From: G965197405 sp965197405
GTDB taxonomy: Bacteria > Chloroflexota > Dehalococcoidia > Lucifugimonadales > JAGWBF01
Direction of reading: 5' to 3'
DNA length: 64,000 nt
Assembly (NCBI GenBank): GCA_965197405.1
Contig: OZ240206.1
Span: forward strand, 1,860,001-1,924,000
Both the position numbers and the translations under genes were made by a program. Position 1 is the first letter of the stretch. The number at the start of each line of letters is the position of its first letter. The notes under the pieces were generated by a model. The model searched no databases, was not told where the DNA came from, and was given only the letters and a program-made list of their open reading frames with translations. Positions 42,893 to 50,311 of this stretch are shown in pieces.

Positions 42893-43336
42893 ATGCGAAA
42901 GGGCGGATACTCAAAGGCCGACCAGCTCATGCAGATAATAGAGGACCGGGGCCACCGCGATACCGCGCCCCGCCGCGCGCTGGTGCGGACTGTCGCGGCC
43001 AGGGACCGGCACTTCTCCGCCGAGGAGCTTCGCAGGGAGCTTCCCCAGGTGGGCCGCGCCACGGTATACCGCTCCCTCAACCTGCTGGTGGAAGCCGGCA
43101 TCCTGTGCCGGGTCTTGCTGGAGGACGGCAGCCTCCACTACCAGCTGAGCCACCGGGGGCACCACCATCACCTGATATGCACCGAGTGCGGCCTGTCCGA
43201 GGACCTGCTGGGATGCGACATTGAGGGGATTCTGAAGGAGAAGGCCGCCCAGCACCATTTCCGGCCCGAGGGGCACCGGCTGGAGGTATATGGCCGGTGC
43301 CGCAAGTGCGTCTCCAACTCGCCCTCCACGGACTAG
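42893..43336 (+). CDS. Fur-family metalloregulator (Zur-like)
   Basis: 147 residues. A winged-helix DNA-binding half (QIIEDRGHRDTAPRRALVRTVAARDRHFSAEELRREL, GRATVYRSLNLLVEAGIL) precedes a dimerisation half with the metal-binding HRGHHHHLICTECGLSEDL and the second Cys pair YGRCRKCVSN. Two CxxC pairs are typical of Zur/PerR/Fur structural zinc. It is followed by znuA after an intrinsic terminator, and a matching palindrome precedes both genes, so zinc-responsive repression is the most likely role. Confidence 0.85.
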   Translation: MRKGGYSKADQLMQIIEDRGHRDTAPRRALVRTVAARDRHFSAEELRRELPQVGRATVYRSLNLLVEAGILCRVLLEDGSLHYQLSHRGHHHHLICTECGLSEDLLGCDIEGILKEKAAQHHFRPEGHRLEVYGRCRKCVSNSPSTD

Positions 43337-43357
43337 ACGGCTCTAGTCTCTTTTTTT
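43331..43357 (+). terminator. Intrinsic terminator after the Fur-family gene
   Basis: A perfect 7-bp stem GACTAGA/TCTAGTC with a CGGC loop, followed by TCTTTTTTT. The TAG stop of the regulator lies inside the first arm. Confidence 0.8.
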
Positions 43358-43367
43358 GACACGTACT

Positions 43368-43378
43368 GATACTATATC
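43368..43378. promoter_or_regulatory. Candidate Zur operator before znuA
   Basis: GATACTATATC (GATA/TATC arms) 16 bases before the znuA ATG, just after a TTGACA at 43356-43361, resembling the palindrome before the regulator gene. Confidence 0.45.
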
Positions 43379-43394
43379 TCAGGAGGCTCAGCTA

Positions 43395-44669
43395 ATGATA
43401 CCAGGTATTAAAAAGGCAAGGCGCGTATACCCGGTCGCGGCAGCCATGAGGCCCCTGGCGGTTGTGCTGTTTTTGGCGGTGGCGTCCGGCTCCCTGGCGA
43501 TGGCCTGCGGCAGCGACCCCACGCTATCTCCCACCCCGTCGCCCACGCCAATACCAAGGGTCCAGGTGGTCACCACCATCGCCATACTGGCGGACTTCGT
43601 CAGGAACGTGGGTGGAGACAAGGTGGACGTAAAGTCCATAGTGCCGCCCGGGACGGATATACACTCTTTCCAGTCCAGGCCGGGCGACAGCATCGCCATA
43701 AGCAACGCCAGGTTCATAGTGTCCAACGGCATGGGGCTGGACAGATTCCTCGACTCGCTGCTATCGAGCGCCAAGAGGTCCGACTCGGTCCACGTGGTAG
43801 CGTCGGAAGGGCTGGAAGCTGCTCCCATGAAGGTCATGGAGTTTGCGGCTGAAGACCACGAAACGGAGCACGGGGAGGAAGGGGAAGGCCACGCGGAGGC
43901 TGAAGACCGCGAGACGGGTCACGGGGAGGAAGGAGAAGGCCACGCGGAGGCTGAAGACCACGAAACGGAGCACGGGGAGGAAGGAGAAGGCCACGCGGAG
44001 GCTGAAGACCACGAAACGGAGCACGGGGAGGAAGGAGAAGGCCACGCGGAGGCTGAAGACCACGAAACGGAGCACGGGGAGGAAGGGGAAGGCCACGCGG
44101 AGGCTGAAGACCACGAAACGGAGCACGGGGAGGAAGAGGGAGGCCACGAGCATACGGAGGGAGACCCCCATCTATGGCAGGACCCATCCTACGCCATCCA
44201 CTACGTGGAGCGCTTACGGGACGGCCTCATCGGGATAGACCCGGCCAATGGAGAGACGTACCGGGCCAACGCCGAGGCCTATATCGGGAAGCTGCGCGAG
44301 TTGGACCGGGAGATCGTCGAGACCCTCAGCGTCGTCCCACCCCAAAACCGGCACCTGGTAACCTTTCACGACGCCTTCGGTTACTTTGCCCGGCGCTATG
44401 GGTGGAGGTTCTCCGCCTTCGTGCCCAGCGACGCCAGCGACGTGACTCCCGGGGCGGTGGTTGCAGTGATGGAACGCGTCCAGGAAGAGGGCATCCCGGC
44501 GGTCTTCGCCGAGCCCCAGTTCAACTCGGACGTTATGGAACAGGCAGCCAGGGACGCCGGGGTTAGAGTCGGGGCTATATATTCCGACGTTCTGAACGAA
44601 AGCGCCCCTACGTACATAGATATGATGGAATTCAACGCCAAAAGCCTGGCGACATGGCTTCAGCGCTAG
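43395..44669 (+). CDS. znuA: Zinc ABC transporter substrate-binding lipoprotein, His-rich
   Basis: 424 residues from the ATG at 43395, preceded by CAGGAGGCT; the earlier in-frame start at 43356 has no ribosome-binding site. A signal peptide ends near SLAMAC, suggesting a lipoprotein. The cluster A-I metal-binding core is present: VVTTIAILADFVRNVGG, PPGTDIHSFQ, GDPHLWQDPSYAIHYVERL, VTFHDAFGYFARRYGW and FAEPQFNSDVMEQAARDAGVRVG. Between residues 152 and 253 lie six 17-residue repeats rich in His, Glu and Asp, presumably a metal-scavenging loop. Specificity for zinc is inferred from the His-rich loop and the Fur-type neighbour. Confidence 0.88.
   Translation: MIPGIKKARRVYPVAAAMRPLAVVLFLAVASGSLAMACGSDPTLSPTPSPTPIPRVQVVTTIAILADFVRNVGGDKVDVKSIVPPGTDIHSFQSRPGDSIAISNARFIVSNGMGLDRFLDSLLSSAKRSDSVHVVASEGLEAAPMKVMEFAAEDHETEHGEEGEGHAEAEDRETGHGEEGEGHAEAEDHETEHGEEGEGHAEAEDHETEHGEEGEGHAEAEDHETEHGEEGEGHAEAEDHETEHGEEEGGHEHTEGDPHLWQDPSYAIHYVERLRDGLIGIDPANGETYRANAEAYIGKLRELDREIVETLSVVPPQNRHLVTFHDAFGYFARRYGWRFSAFVPSDASDVTPGAVVAVMERVQEEGIPAVFAEPQFNSDVMEQAARDAGVRVGAIYSDVLNESAPTYIDMMEFNAKSLATWLQR
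43848..44153 (+). repeat. Six 51-bp tandem repeats inside znuA
   Basis: In-frame copies of a 17-residue unit AEDHETEHGEEGEGHAE, nearly identical at the DNA level (unit 2 has DRETGH, unit 6 degenerates to GEEEGGHEH). Copy number could vary by slippage. Confidence 0.9.
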
Positions 44670-44762
44670 CCCGGACCGTGGATACCCGGTCCCCGTTTGC
44701 ACGGGGACAAGCTTCACGGGTATGACGGAGAGTATTTTCATGGCAAACAGGCCCCACCGCAT

Positions 44763-44881
44763 GTCATTCCGAACGGAGCCCTTCGGCTGCGCTCAGGATG
44801 AACTCCGCGGAGTGAGGAATCTCAGACGCGGGCTTACTCCAGAGCATGGATTTTTAGATTCCTCGCTGCGCTCGGAATGAC
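44763..44881. repeat. GTCATTCCGAAC...GGAATGAC palindromic element, copy 7
   Basis: About 120 bp between znuA and znuC. Arms GTCATTCCGAACGGAGCC and GCTGCGCTCGGAATGAC; its interior AGAGCATGGATTTTTAGATT matches copy 4. An inserted CTTCGGCTGCGCTCAGGATG segment distinguishes it. Confidence 0.8.
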
Positions 44882-44937
44882 ATGAGGGGGTGGTGTAGAG
44901 TATCTTCACAGTAAAGTCAAAACAGTGGGAGGACCCC

Positions 44938-45777
44938 ATGACTCAGACCAACGGCAGTCCGCCAGTCCTGGACATCAGAGGCCTATGGGCAGGCTACAAC
45001 CGTATCGCCGCTCTTGAAGACGTGACTTTCCAGGTGTACCCGGGCAAAATAACGGGCATCATCGGTCCCAACGGGTCGGGCAAGTCCACCCTGTTCAAGG
45101 TAATTCTGGGGCTGCTGCGGCCCTGGCGAGGGGAGGTGCTGGTCTTTGGCCGGCCCAGCGTTTCCCAGCGGACCCTCGTGGGCTACATGCCCCAGATGGA
45201 GCTGGTGGACTGGGACTTCCCGGTTACGGTGAGCGACGTGGCCCTGATGGGACGCTACGGACGCCTGGGGCTGCTGAGGCGCCCAACCAGGACGGACCGG
45301 CACGCGGCGGGAGAGGCCCTTGAAAAGGTCGGGATGGCCGACCTCCGCAAGCGCCTCATCGGTGAGCTGTCCGGCGGGCAGCGCCGCCGGGTGCTGCTGG
45401 CCCGCGCCTTGGCCAACGACCCCAAGCTGTTGCTGCTGGACGAGCCTCTAGCAGGGCTGGACGCCACGGCCCAGCACCAGCTACTGGACGTCGTCGGGGG
45501 GTTGCAAGCCCAGGGGACTACCGTGGTGTTGAGCACCCACGACCTCTCCTGCGTGTCCAGCGCCTGCCATCACGCCGTCTGTTTGAACCGCGGCCTGGTG
45601 GCCCAGGGAGCGCCGGAGGAGGTGCTGACGGAACGGGTCCTCAGCGAGACCTTCGGGACGCATCTGCTGATGGTGCACCTGGACGGCCAGGCCTACGCCT
45701 ACCAGCACCACCTCCACGACCCAAAGGCGGCTGAGGAAGCGGAAGTCAAGGCGGGAAGCGGACCGAGCCGCCCATGA
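44938..45777 (+). CDS. znuC: Metal ABC transporter ATP-binding protein
   Basis: 279 residues. Walker A GPNGSGKSTLFK (near residue 42), Q-loop region YMPQMELVDWDFPVT, signature ELSGGQRRRVLLARAL and Walker B LLLLDEPLAGLD, then the H-loop STHDL. It energises the ZnuAB-type importer at the inner face of the membrane. The start overlaps nothing upstream; the downstream permease gene overlaps its stop by four bases (ATGA). It is separated from znuA by a 268-base gap with a palindromic repeat, so it may have its own promoter. Confidence 0.93.
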   Translation: MTQTNGSPPVLDIRGLWAGYNRIAALEDVTFQVYPGKITGIIGPNGSGKSTLFKVILGLLRPWRGEVLVFGRPSVSQRTLVGYMPQMELVDWDFPVTVSDVALMGRYGRLGLLRRPTRTDRHAAGEALEKVGMADLRKRLIGELSGGQRRRVLLARALANDPKLLLLDEPLAGLDATAQHQLLDVVGGLQAQGTTVVLSTHDLSCVSSACHHAVCLNRGLVAQGAPEEVLTERVLSETFGTHLLMVHLDGQAYAYQHHLHDPKAAEEAEVKAGSGPSRP

Positions 45778-46634
45778 TTGACTCCTTCACAGACCCCTTC
45801 CAATACGCCTTCATGCAGCGCGGCCTAGTCGCCGCGGTCCTTGCCGCCACTGTGTGCGCCGTGGTGGGGACCTTCGTGGTGCTGAAGGGGCTGGCCTTCA
45901 TGGGAGACGCCGTGACCCACTCCTCTCTGACGGGCATGGCCACGGCCTACATAATGGGCGGGAACGTCCTCTGGGGGGCCTTGGGCTGGGCAATACCGGC
46001 CTCCATAGCAATGGCTTTCATCAGCCGCCGCGCGAATATCCGCCTGGACACCTCCGTCGGCATCATATACGCCGGCGGGTTCGCTCTGGGCATCATCATC
46101 GTGAGCAGGGTGAGCAACTACAGCGCCGACCTATTCAGCTTCCTCTTCGGCAACGTGCTGGGCGCTTCCTGGAACGAGGTCATCCTGATAGGCGTCGTGG
46201 CCGGCGTCGTGCTGCTGGTGGTGGGCCTGCTCTACAAAGAGATACTCTTCTCCTCCTACGACTCCAACATGGCGGCGGCCTCTGGGATTCCCGTTCGCCT
46301 GATGGAGTACCTGCTGCCCGTGCTGGTGGGCATAACCACCGTGGCGGCGCTGAAGACGGTGGGCATAGTGCTGGTGCTGGCCCTGCTGGTGACTCCCCCG
46401 GCGACGGCCGGGCTCCTCGCGCGTCGCCTCCCTGGCATCATAGCCATGTCCGTGGGGATGGGTCTCGCTGCCGTTGTTGCCGGCCTGTACCTCGCAGTTC
46501 ACCTGGACCTGCCCGTGGGGCCCAGCATTGTGATGGTCTCCACCGGGCTTTTCGTGTTAGCTCTGGTCTTTTCGCCATCCAAGGGCCTGGTGGTGGGGCG
46601 CTGGCGGCGGCCCGGAGCCTCCACGGCGTCCTGA
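45774..46634 (+). CDS. znuB: Metal ABC transporter permease
   Basis: 286 residues, about eight transmembrane helices. FMQRGLVAAVLAATVCAVVGTFVVLKGLAFMGDAVTHSSLTGMA is the N-terminal family signature, and IPVRLMEYLLPVLVGITTVAALKTVGIVLVLALLVTPPATAGLL matches the later conserved helices. It forms the zinc/manganese-type channel. Translationally coupled to znuC through ATGA overlap. Confidence 0.93.
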   Translation: MIDSFTDPFQYAFMQRGLVAAVLAATVCAVVGTFVVLKGLAFMGDAVTHSSLTGMATAYIMGGNVLWGALGWAIPASIAMAFISRRANIRLDTSVGIIYAGGFALGIIIVSRVSNYSADLFSFLFGNVLGASWNEVILIGVVAGVVLLVVGLLYKEILFSSYDSNMAAASGIPVRLMEYLLPVLVGITTVAALKTVGIVLVLALLVTPPATAGLLARRLPGIIAMSVGMGLAAVVAGLYLAVHLDLPVGPSIVMVSTGLFVLALVFSPSKGLVVGRWRRPGASTAS

Positions 46635-46724
46635 GGGTGTTTCACGTAGCGTAGGGAGGCGAGCCGGGGGAAACTCCCCCTACCCTCTCCCGCGAAGGGG
46701 AGATGGGACTTTGCAATAGTCCCG

Positions 46725-47591
46725 CTACTTGCGGGTGGCGCGGCCTTTCAGGGCGGCCAGGGCCAGCCCGATGCTGAGGACGCCCACGGCCGAGATGGCG
46801 CCCAGTCCCTTTGCCAGGGTCAGAGGCTCCCAGCCATTGGAGACCAGCGAGCGAAGAGCGGCCAGCAAATATGTGACCGGATTGTAGTCGGCCGCCGCGC
46901 TCAGCCAGCCGGTCATCGCCTCTTGAGGCATGAACAGGGTGGTCGTGAACAGCAGAGGAAAGAAGAGCAGGAAGCTGATGTTGACCGCCGCCGGGTTGCC
47001 CGTTTTTAGAGCGATGGCATAGGGAAACCCGGTGAAGATGAGACCCCAAAGTCCACTGAGGAACATGAAAACCAGAATCCCAGGGGCGCCGGTGGCAAAG
47101 TTTACGCCGACGATAAAGGCCATTATGACAACCGGCACGGTGAGGCCGACGACCAGCGCGAAGTCGGCTATCATCAGCCCCAAGAGCAACGCCAGCCGGT
47201 TCACCGGGCTGACCACCAACCTGTCGAAGTAGCCGGTCTGAATGTCGGTGACCACCACCATAGCGCGGGATATGCCGGTGACGGCAAATAGCACCGCCAC
47301 GGGTATCTGGAAGGCGCGGTAGTTCAGACCGGGGATGGCCTCGGCAATGTCGTTCAACGCCCCAACGGTCATGACGTACATGAAGACGGGGATGAAAAGG
47401 GCCGGTACGGTAACCTCGGGGTCCCGCCGTATGGAGCGCAACGCCCGCTCCGACACGCTGACCGTGTCCCGGAGAAATCCGCCCCGGCGGGCCAGCATTG
47501 CGTGAGTCGTCAGGGTGACCGAAGGGCGAGGGCGATCCGTGGCGTCTATACTCGATTGTACGGTCCGGCCCCGGGCTTTCCAAATGGGCAT
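46725..47591 (-). CDS. ABC-2-type exporter permease (DrrB-like)
   Basis: 288 residues with six predicted transmembrane helices: LFIPVFMYVMTVGALNDIAEA, VAVLFAVTGISRAMVVVTDIQTGYFDRLVVSPVNRLALLLGLMIADFALVVGLTVPVVIMAFIVGV and MPQEAMTGWLSAAADYNPVTYLLAALRSLV. These match the daunorubicin-resistance/ABC-2 family. The ATP-binding partner lies six bases upstream on the same strand. The cargo is unknown. Confidence 0.87.
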   Translation of the reverse strand: MPIWKARGRTVQSSIDATDRPRPSVTLTTHAMLARRGGFLRDTVSVSERALRSIRRDPEVTVPALFIPVFMYVMTVGALNDIAEAIPGLNYRAFQIPVAVLFAVTGISRAMVVVTDIQTGYFDRLVVSPVNRLALLLGLMIADFALVVGLTVPVVIMAFIVGVNFATGAPGILVFMFLSGLWGLIFTGFPYAIALKTGNPAAVNISFLLFFPLLFTTTLFMPQEAMTGWLSAAADYNPVTYLLAALRSLVSNGWEPLTLAKGLGAISAVGVLSIGLALAALKGRATRK

Positions 47592-47597
47592 GAGACC

Positions 47598-48551
47598 TTA
47601 CTCTCCCTCCTGGAGCCGCGCCCCGGTTACCTGGAGGAAGACGTCGTCGAGGGTTGGCGTACGCAGGGTCAGCTCCTGGACCCTGACACCCTGCCGGTCC
47701 AGCGCCAATGCAACGGCGCTTATCAGCGTCGCGCCGTTGGCCACACTCACGGTCAACTCCTGCCCGTGGGCTTCCACGCTCTCCACCTGGGGGACGCTGC
47801 TCAGGGCTGCCATAGCTTCCTTCACTTCGCCGTCTAACCGGACCACGATGAGGTCCGAACCCCGGGCCCGCTTCAGGTCGGCCGGCGGGCCTTGCGCCGC
47901 CAGCTGGCCCCGGTCTATGATGCCCACACGGTGAGCCAGCGCGTCGGCCTCCTCCAGGTACTGGGTGGTAAGGAAAATGGTGACGCCCGTCTCGCCGTTG
48001 ATTCTTCGTATCTCCTCCCAGATGCGCGCACGGCTAATGGGGTCTAGCCCGGTGGTCGGCTCATCCAGGAATAACACCATTGGCCTGTGTATCAAGGCGG
48101 CGGCCAGGTCCAGCCGTCGCTTCATACCGCCGGAATAGGTGCCTATCAGACGGTCCATGGCCTCGCCGATGTCCACCAGGTCGGCGAGCTCGTTGGTCCG
48201 CTGGTCTATCTGCCGCCGGGAAAGGCCGTAGAGCTTCCCCTGGAGGCGCAGTAGCTCCCGCCCGGTCTGCTTGCCGTCCAGGGCTGCTTCCTGCTGAGCG
48301 GCGCCTATGCGCAGGCGCACCTCGTTGGGCTGGCGGACTACATCGTAGCCTGCCACGAAAATCCTTCCGGAGGTTGGCGCCAGCAGGGTGATGAGCATAC
48401 GAATGACGGTGGTCTTTCCGGCCCCGTTGGGGCCAAGGAAGCCATAAATCTCGCCAGGAGGCACGGCCAAGTCTACCCCGTCTACGGCGCGGAGGTCGCC
48501 GAAGCTACGGGCCAAGCCTTCGGTAAGGATAGCGTATTTATCTTTGTTCAA
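47598..48551 (-). CDS. ABC exporter ATP-binding protein (DrrA-like)
   Basis: 317 residues. Walker A GPNGAGKTTVIRML near residue 40, signature YSGGMKRRLDLAAAL, Walker B VLFLDEPTTGLDP, plus TTQYLEEADALAHRVGIIDRGQLAAQG as in DrrA/NodI-type exporters. The C-terminal extension (VESVEAHGQELTVSVANGA, VRVQELTLRTPTLDDVFLQVTG) is the DrrA C-terminal domain. Paired with the ABC-2 permease downstream. Confidence 0.9.
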   Translation of the reverse strand: MNKDKYAILTEGLARSFGDLRAVDGVDLAVPPGEIYGFLGPNGAGKTTVIRMLITLLAPTSGRIFVAGYDVVRQPNEVRLRIGAAQQEAALDGKQTGRELLRLQGKLYGLSRRQIDQRTNELADLVDIGEAMDRLIGTYSGGMKRRLDLAAALIHRPMVLFLDEPTTGLDPISRARIWEEIRRINGETGVTIFLTTQYLEEADALAHRVGIIDRGQLAAQGPPADLKRARGSDLIVVRLDGEVKEAMAALSSVPQVESVEAHGQELTVSVANGATLISAVALALDRQGVRVQELTLRTPTLDDVFLQVTGARLQEGE

Positions 48552-48656
48552 GTCAAGTTGGTCCCATCGAAAAGCAGAATTCAGGCCGCCTTATGAATTA
48601 TGAGACATCATCGGCAAAAAGGGAAGGAACAGAAAACTGCCTTGTCTCGTCTTCCC

Positions 48657-48687
48657 TTGACCCCCTCTAGCGGTGGCCTGCTACAAT
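48657..48687 (+). promoter_or_regulatory. Candidate promoter for the His-rich membrane protein
   Basis: TTGACC (48657-48662) and TACAAT (48682-48687) are separated by 19 bases, placing the start site just before the ATG at 48700. Confidence 0.4.
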
Positions 48688-48699
48688 AGGTCTCTACTT

Positions 48700-49101
48700 A
48701 TGGTAAGAAGGATGCACTGCTCGGCCATCACAACCTCGCTGCTTCTCGTCCTGGTGGCGGGACTGCTGGCAGCCATTCTGGACCGGCACTCCGTCGAGCG
48801 CCAGCCGTGGCATGAGCATATCTATCTGTCTCCCTTCGGCATGGACCATCACCACCATCACGGGCATGTCCATGATCATAGCTCTGCCGTATCGGACCAT
48901 GCCGGCTCTCCCGTCGTTTCCATCACATCCGGCCAGGCCAGCACGGTCTACTGGGCGTTGATGAGCGTGGCCCTGGTTGTGCTGCTCTTACATTCCCTGG
49001 TGATGGAACCCGGCGTGATGATAAGGCGACTGTTCGCGAGAGCCTCACGATTGAGCTCCGCGTTCCTCCCTCCCCCAGAGAAACCGCCTGCATATCGCTA
49101 G
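48700..49101 (+). CDS. Small membrane protein with a His-rich loop
   Basis: 133 residues from the ATG at 48700 (chosen because the upstream promoter-like sequence runs past the earlier in-frame start at 48673). One N-terminal helix (ITTSLLLVLVAGLLAAIL), then MDHHHHHGHVHDHSS, a likely metal-binding external loop, and a second helix (VYWALMSVALVVLLLHSLV). No family recognised. The position ahead of a YtkA-like protein and a cupredoxin-like lipoprotein suggests a copper or other metal role, which is inference. Confidence 0.6.
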   Translation: MVRRMHCSAITTSLLLVLVAGLLAAILDRHSVERQPWHEHIYLSPFGMDHHHHHGHVHDHSSAVSDHAGSPVVSITSGQASTVYWALMSVALVVLLLHSLVMEPGVMIRRLFARASRLSSAFLPPPEKPPAYR

Positions 49102-49236
49102 GACCTCCACACATCTCAAGGGTGCCGGTCCGGGTCATGGCGGAAGGCTCCGGCCTTATCGCCTTTGTTTGCCGTGCTGAGAAATCGAGGCCGGCTGCTG
49201 CCATAAATGCCCCGGTGCCGTGAGGAGCTATAGACT

Positions 49237-49812
49237 ATGACCCCCAGTCGCGGTCTGAATGCCGGGTGGATATTGCCGCCCGTACTGGCGATTGTACTCG
49301 TCTCAACGTTGCTGGGCCTCCTTTCGTCCACTCAGGACGGGGCCCTTGCAAACGGGGCTGCCCGCGCGGTGGTGAAAAACCGGCTGGTTGGCCCCTATGA
49401 GTTGCAGGTAGGCATCTTGCCTGGGAACCCCAAGGTGGGGAACCTGCATCTGAGCATCCTGGTGAAAGACGCCGAGTCCAAAGCGGTAATCACCACCGGC
49501 AAAGTGACCGTGACAGGGCGGGGCCCCGAGGGCGCCACCAACGTTGGCCCCGTTGAGGCCGTGCACACCCTGGAGAGTCCCCAGTTCTACGATGTGAATA
49601 TAACGCTGGATATGGTGGGTAGATGGGTCCTGGACCTCCGGGTGGAGAGCAGCCTGGGCGAGGAGAGCCTGGAGGTGCCATTGGAGGTCACCGAAGGTGG
49701 CGGCATCAGCCTGGCCTTGATAGCTGCGGTGGCAATAGCCCTCCTGACCCTTGCGGTCTGGATATGGGGCCGGATGAGTATACGGAGACGGAGACGAAGA
49801 CAGAGAGCATAA
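49237..49812 (+). CDS. YtkA/FixH-like membrane-anchored protein
   Basis: 191 residues with an N-terminal signal/anchor helix and a C-terminal transmembrane helix (ISLALIAAVAIALLTLAVWIWG). The middle is a beta-sandwich of the YtkA type: VGPYELQVGILPGNPKVGNLHLSILVKD, VTVTGRGP and VGRWVLDLRVESSLGEESLEVPLEV. Such domains are found in copper-handling and oxidase-assembly proteins. It is followed 13 bases later by the cupredoxin-like lipoprotein gene. Confidence 0.65.
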   Translation: MTPSRGLNAGWILPPVLAIVLVSTLLGLLSSTQDGALANGAARAVVKNRLVGPYELQVGILPGNPKVGNLHLSILVKDAESKAVITTGKVTVTGRGPEGATNVGPVEAVHTLESPQFYDVNITLDMVGRWVLDLRVESSLGEESLEVPLEVTEGGGISLALIAAVAIALLTLAVWIWGRMSIRRRRRRQRA

Positions 49813-49825
49813 AGGAGAAGAAAGA

Positions 49826-50293
49826 ATGATTGCCCGTGTGTTGAAACCTGTAACGCTGACGGCAGCCATAGCCCTGCTGGTTGTCCTGGCGGCGGTGGCG
49901 GCCTGTGGCGGCGGTGAGCCTGAGGACCTGGACATTGCCGTCAAGGTGGAGAACGAGAAGCTCAGTCCCGAGACTATCACGGTGAAGCAGAACGATAGCG
50001 TTACGCTGAAGATAGAGGCCGAAGAGCCTGGAGAGTTCCATCTTCACGGCTATGACATCGAAAAGGTGGTCAGTCCCGGGGAGGTGACGGACTTCTTCTT
50101 CGAGGCCAATATCACCGGAAGGTTCAAAATCACTTTCCATAGATTGGAGGACGACGAAGGGCAACACGGGGAAAGCGAAGGACACGACAGCGATGACGGG
50201 GAGGACGGCGAGGGGGAGCACGGTGAAAGCCAAGGACACGACGGCGATGACGGGGAGACGGAGATCGGCATCCTGGAGGTAAGGCCCCAGTAG
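49826..50293 (+). CDS. Cupredoxin-like lipoprotein
   Basis: 155 residues. A signal peptide ends at lipobox AVAAC (Cys near residue 27), so a membrane-anchored external protein. The core IAVKVENEKLSPETITVKQNDSVTLKIEAEEPGEFHLHGYDIEKVVSPGEVTDFFFEANITGRFKITFH is a plastocyanin-like fold with a HLHGYD element that could hold one ligand, but the full type-1 copper His/Cys/Met set is not visible. The acidic His-rich tail (GQHGESEGHDSDDGEDG) could bind metal loosely. Part of an operon with its neighbours, gaps of 13 and 18 bases. Confidence 0.7.
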   Translation: MIARVLKPVTLTAAIALLVVLAAVAACGGGEPEDLDIAVKVENEKLSPETITVKQNDSVTLKIEAEEPGEFHLHGYDIEKVVSPGEVTDFFFEANITGRFKITFHRLEDDEGQHGESEGHDSDDGEDGEGEHGESQGHDGDDGETEIGILEVRPQ

Positions 50294-50311
50294 ACAGCAG
50301 GGGATGCCGGC

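Noticed and set aside
43848..44153. Tandem repeats as a CRISPR array
   Set aside because: The units are contiguous, in-frame coding repeats with no spacers. No cas genes were seen in the window.
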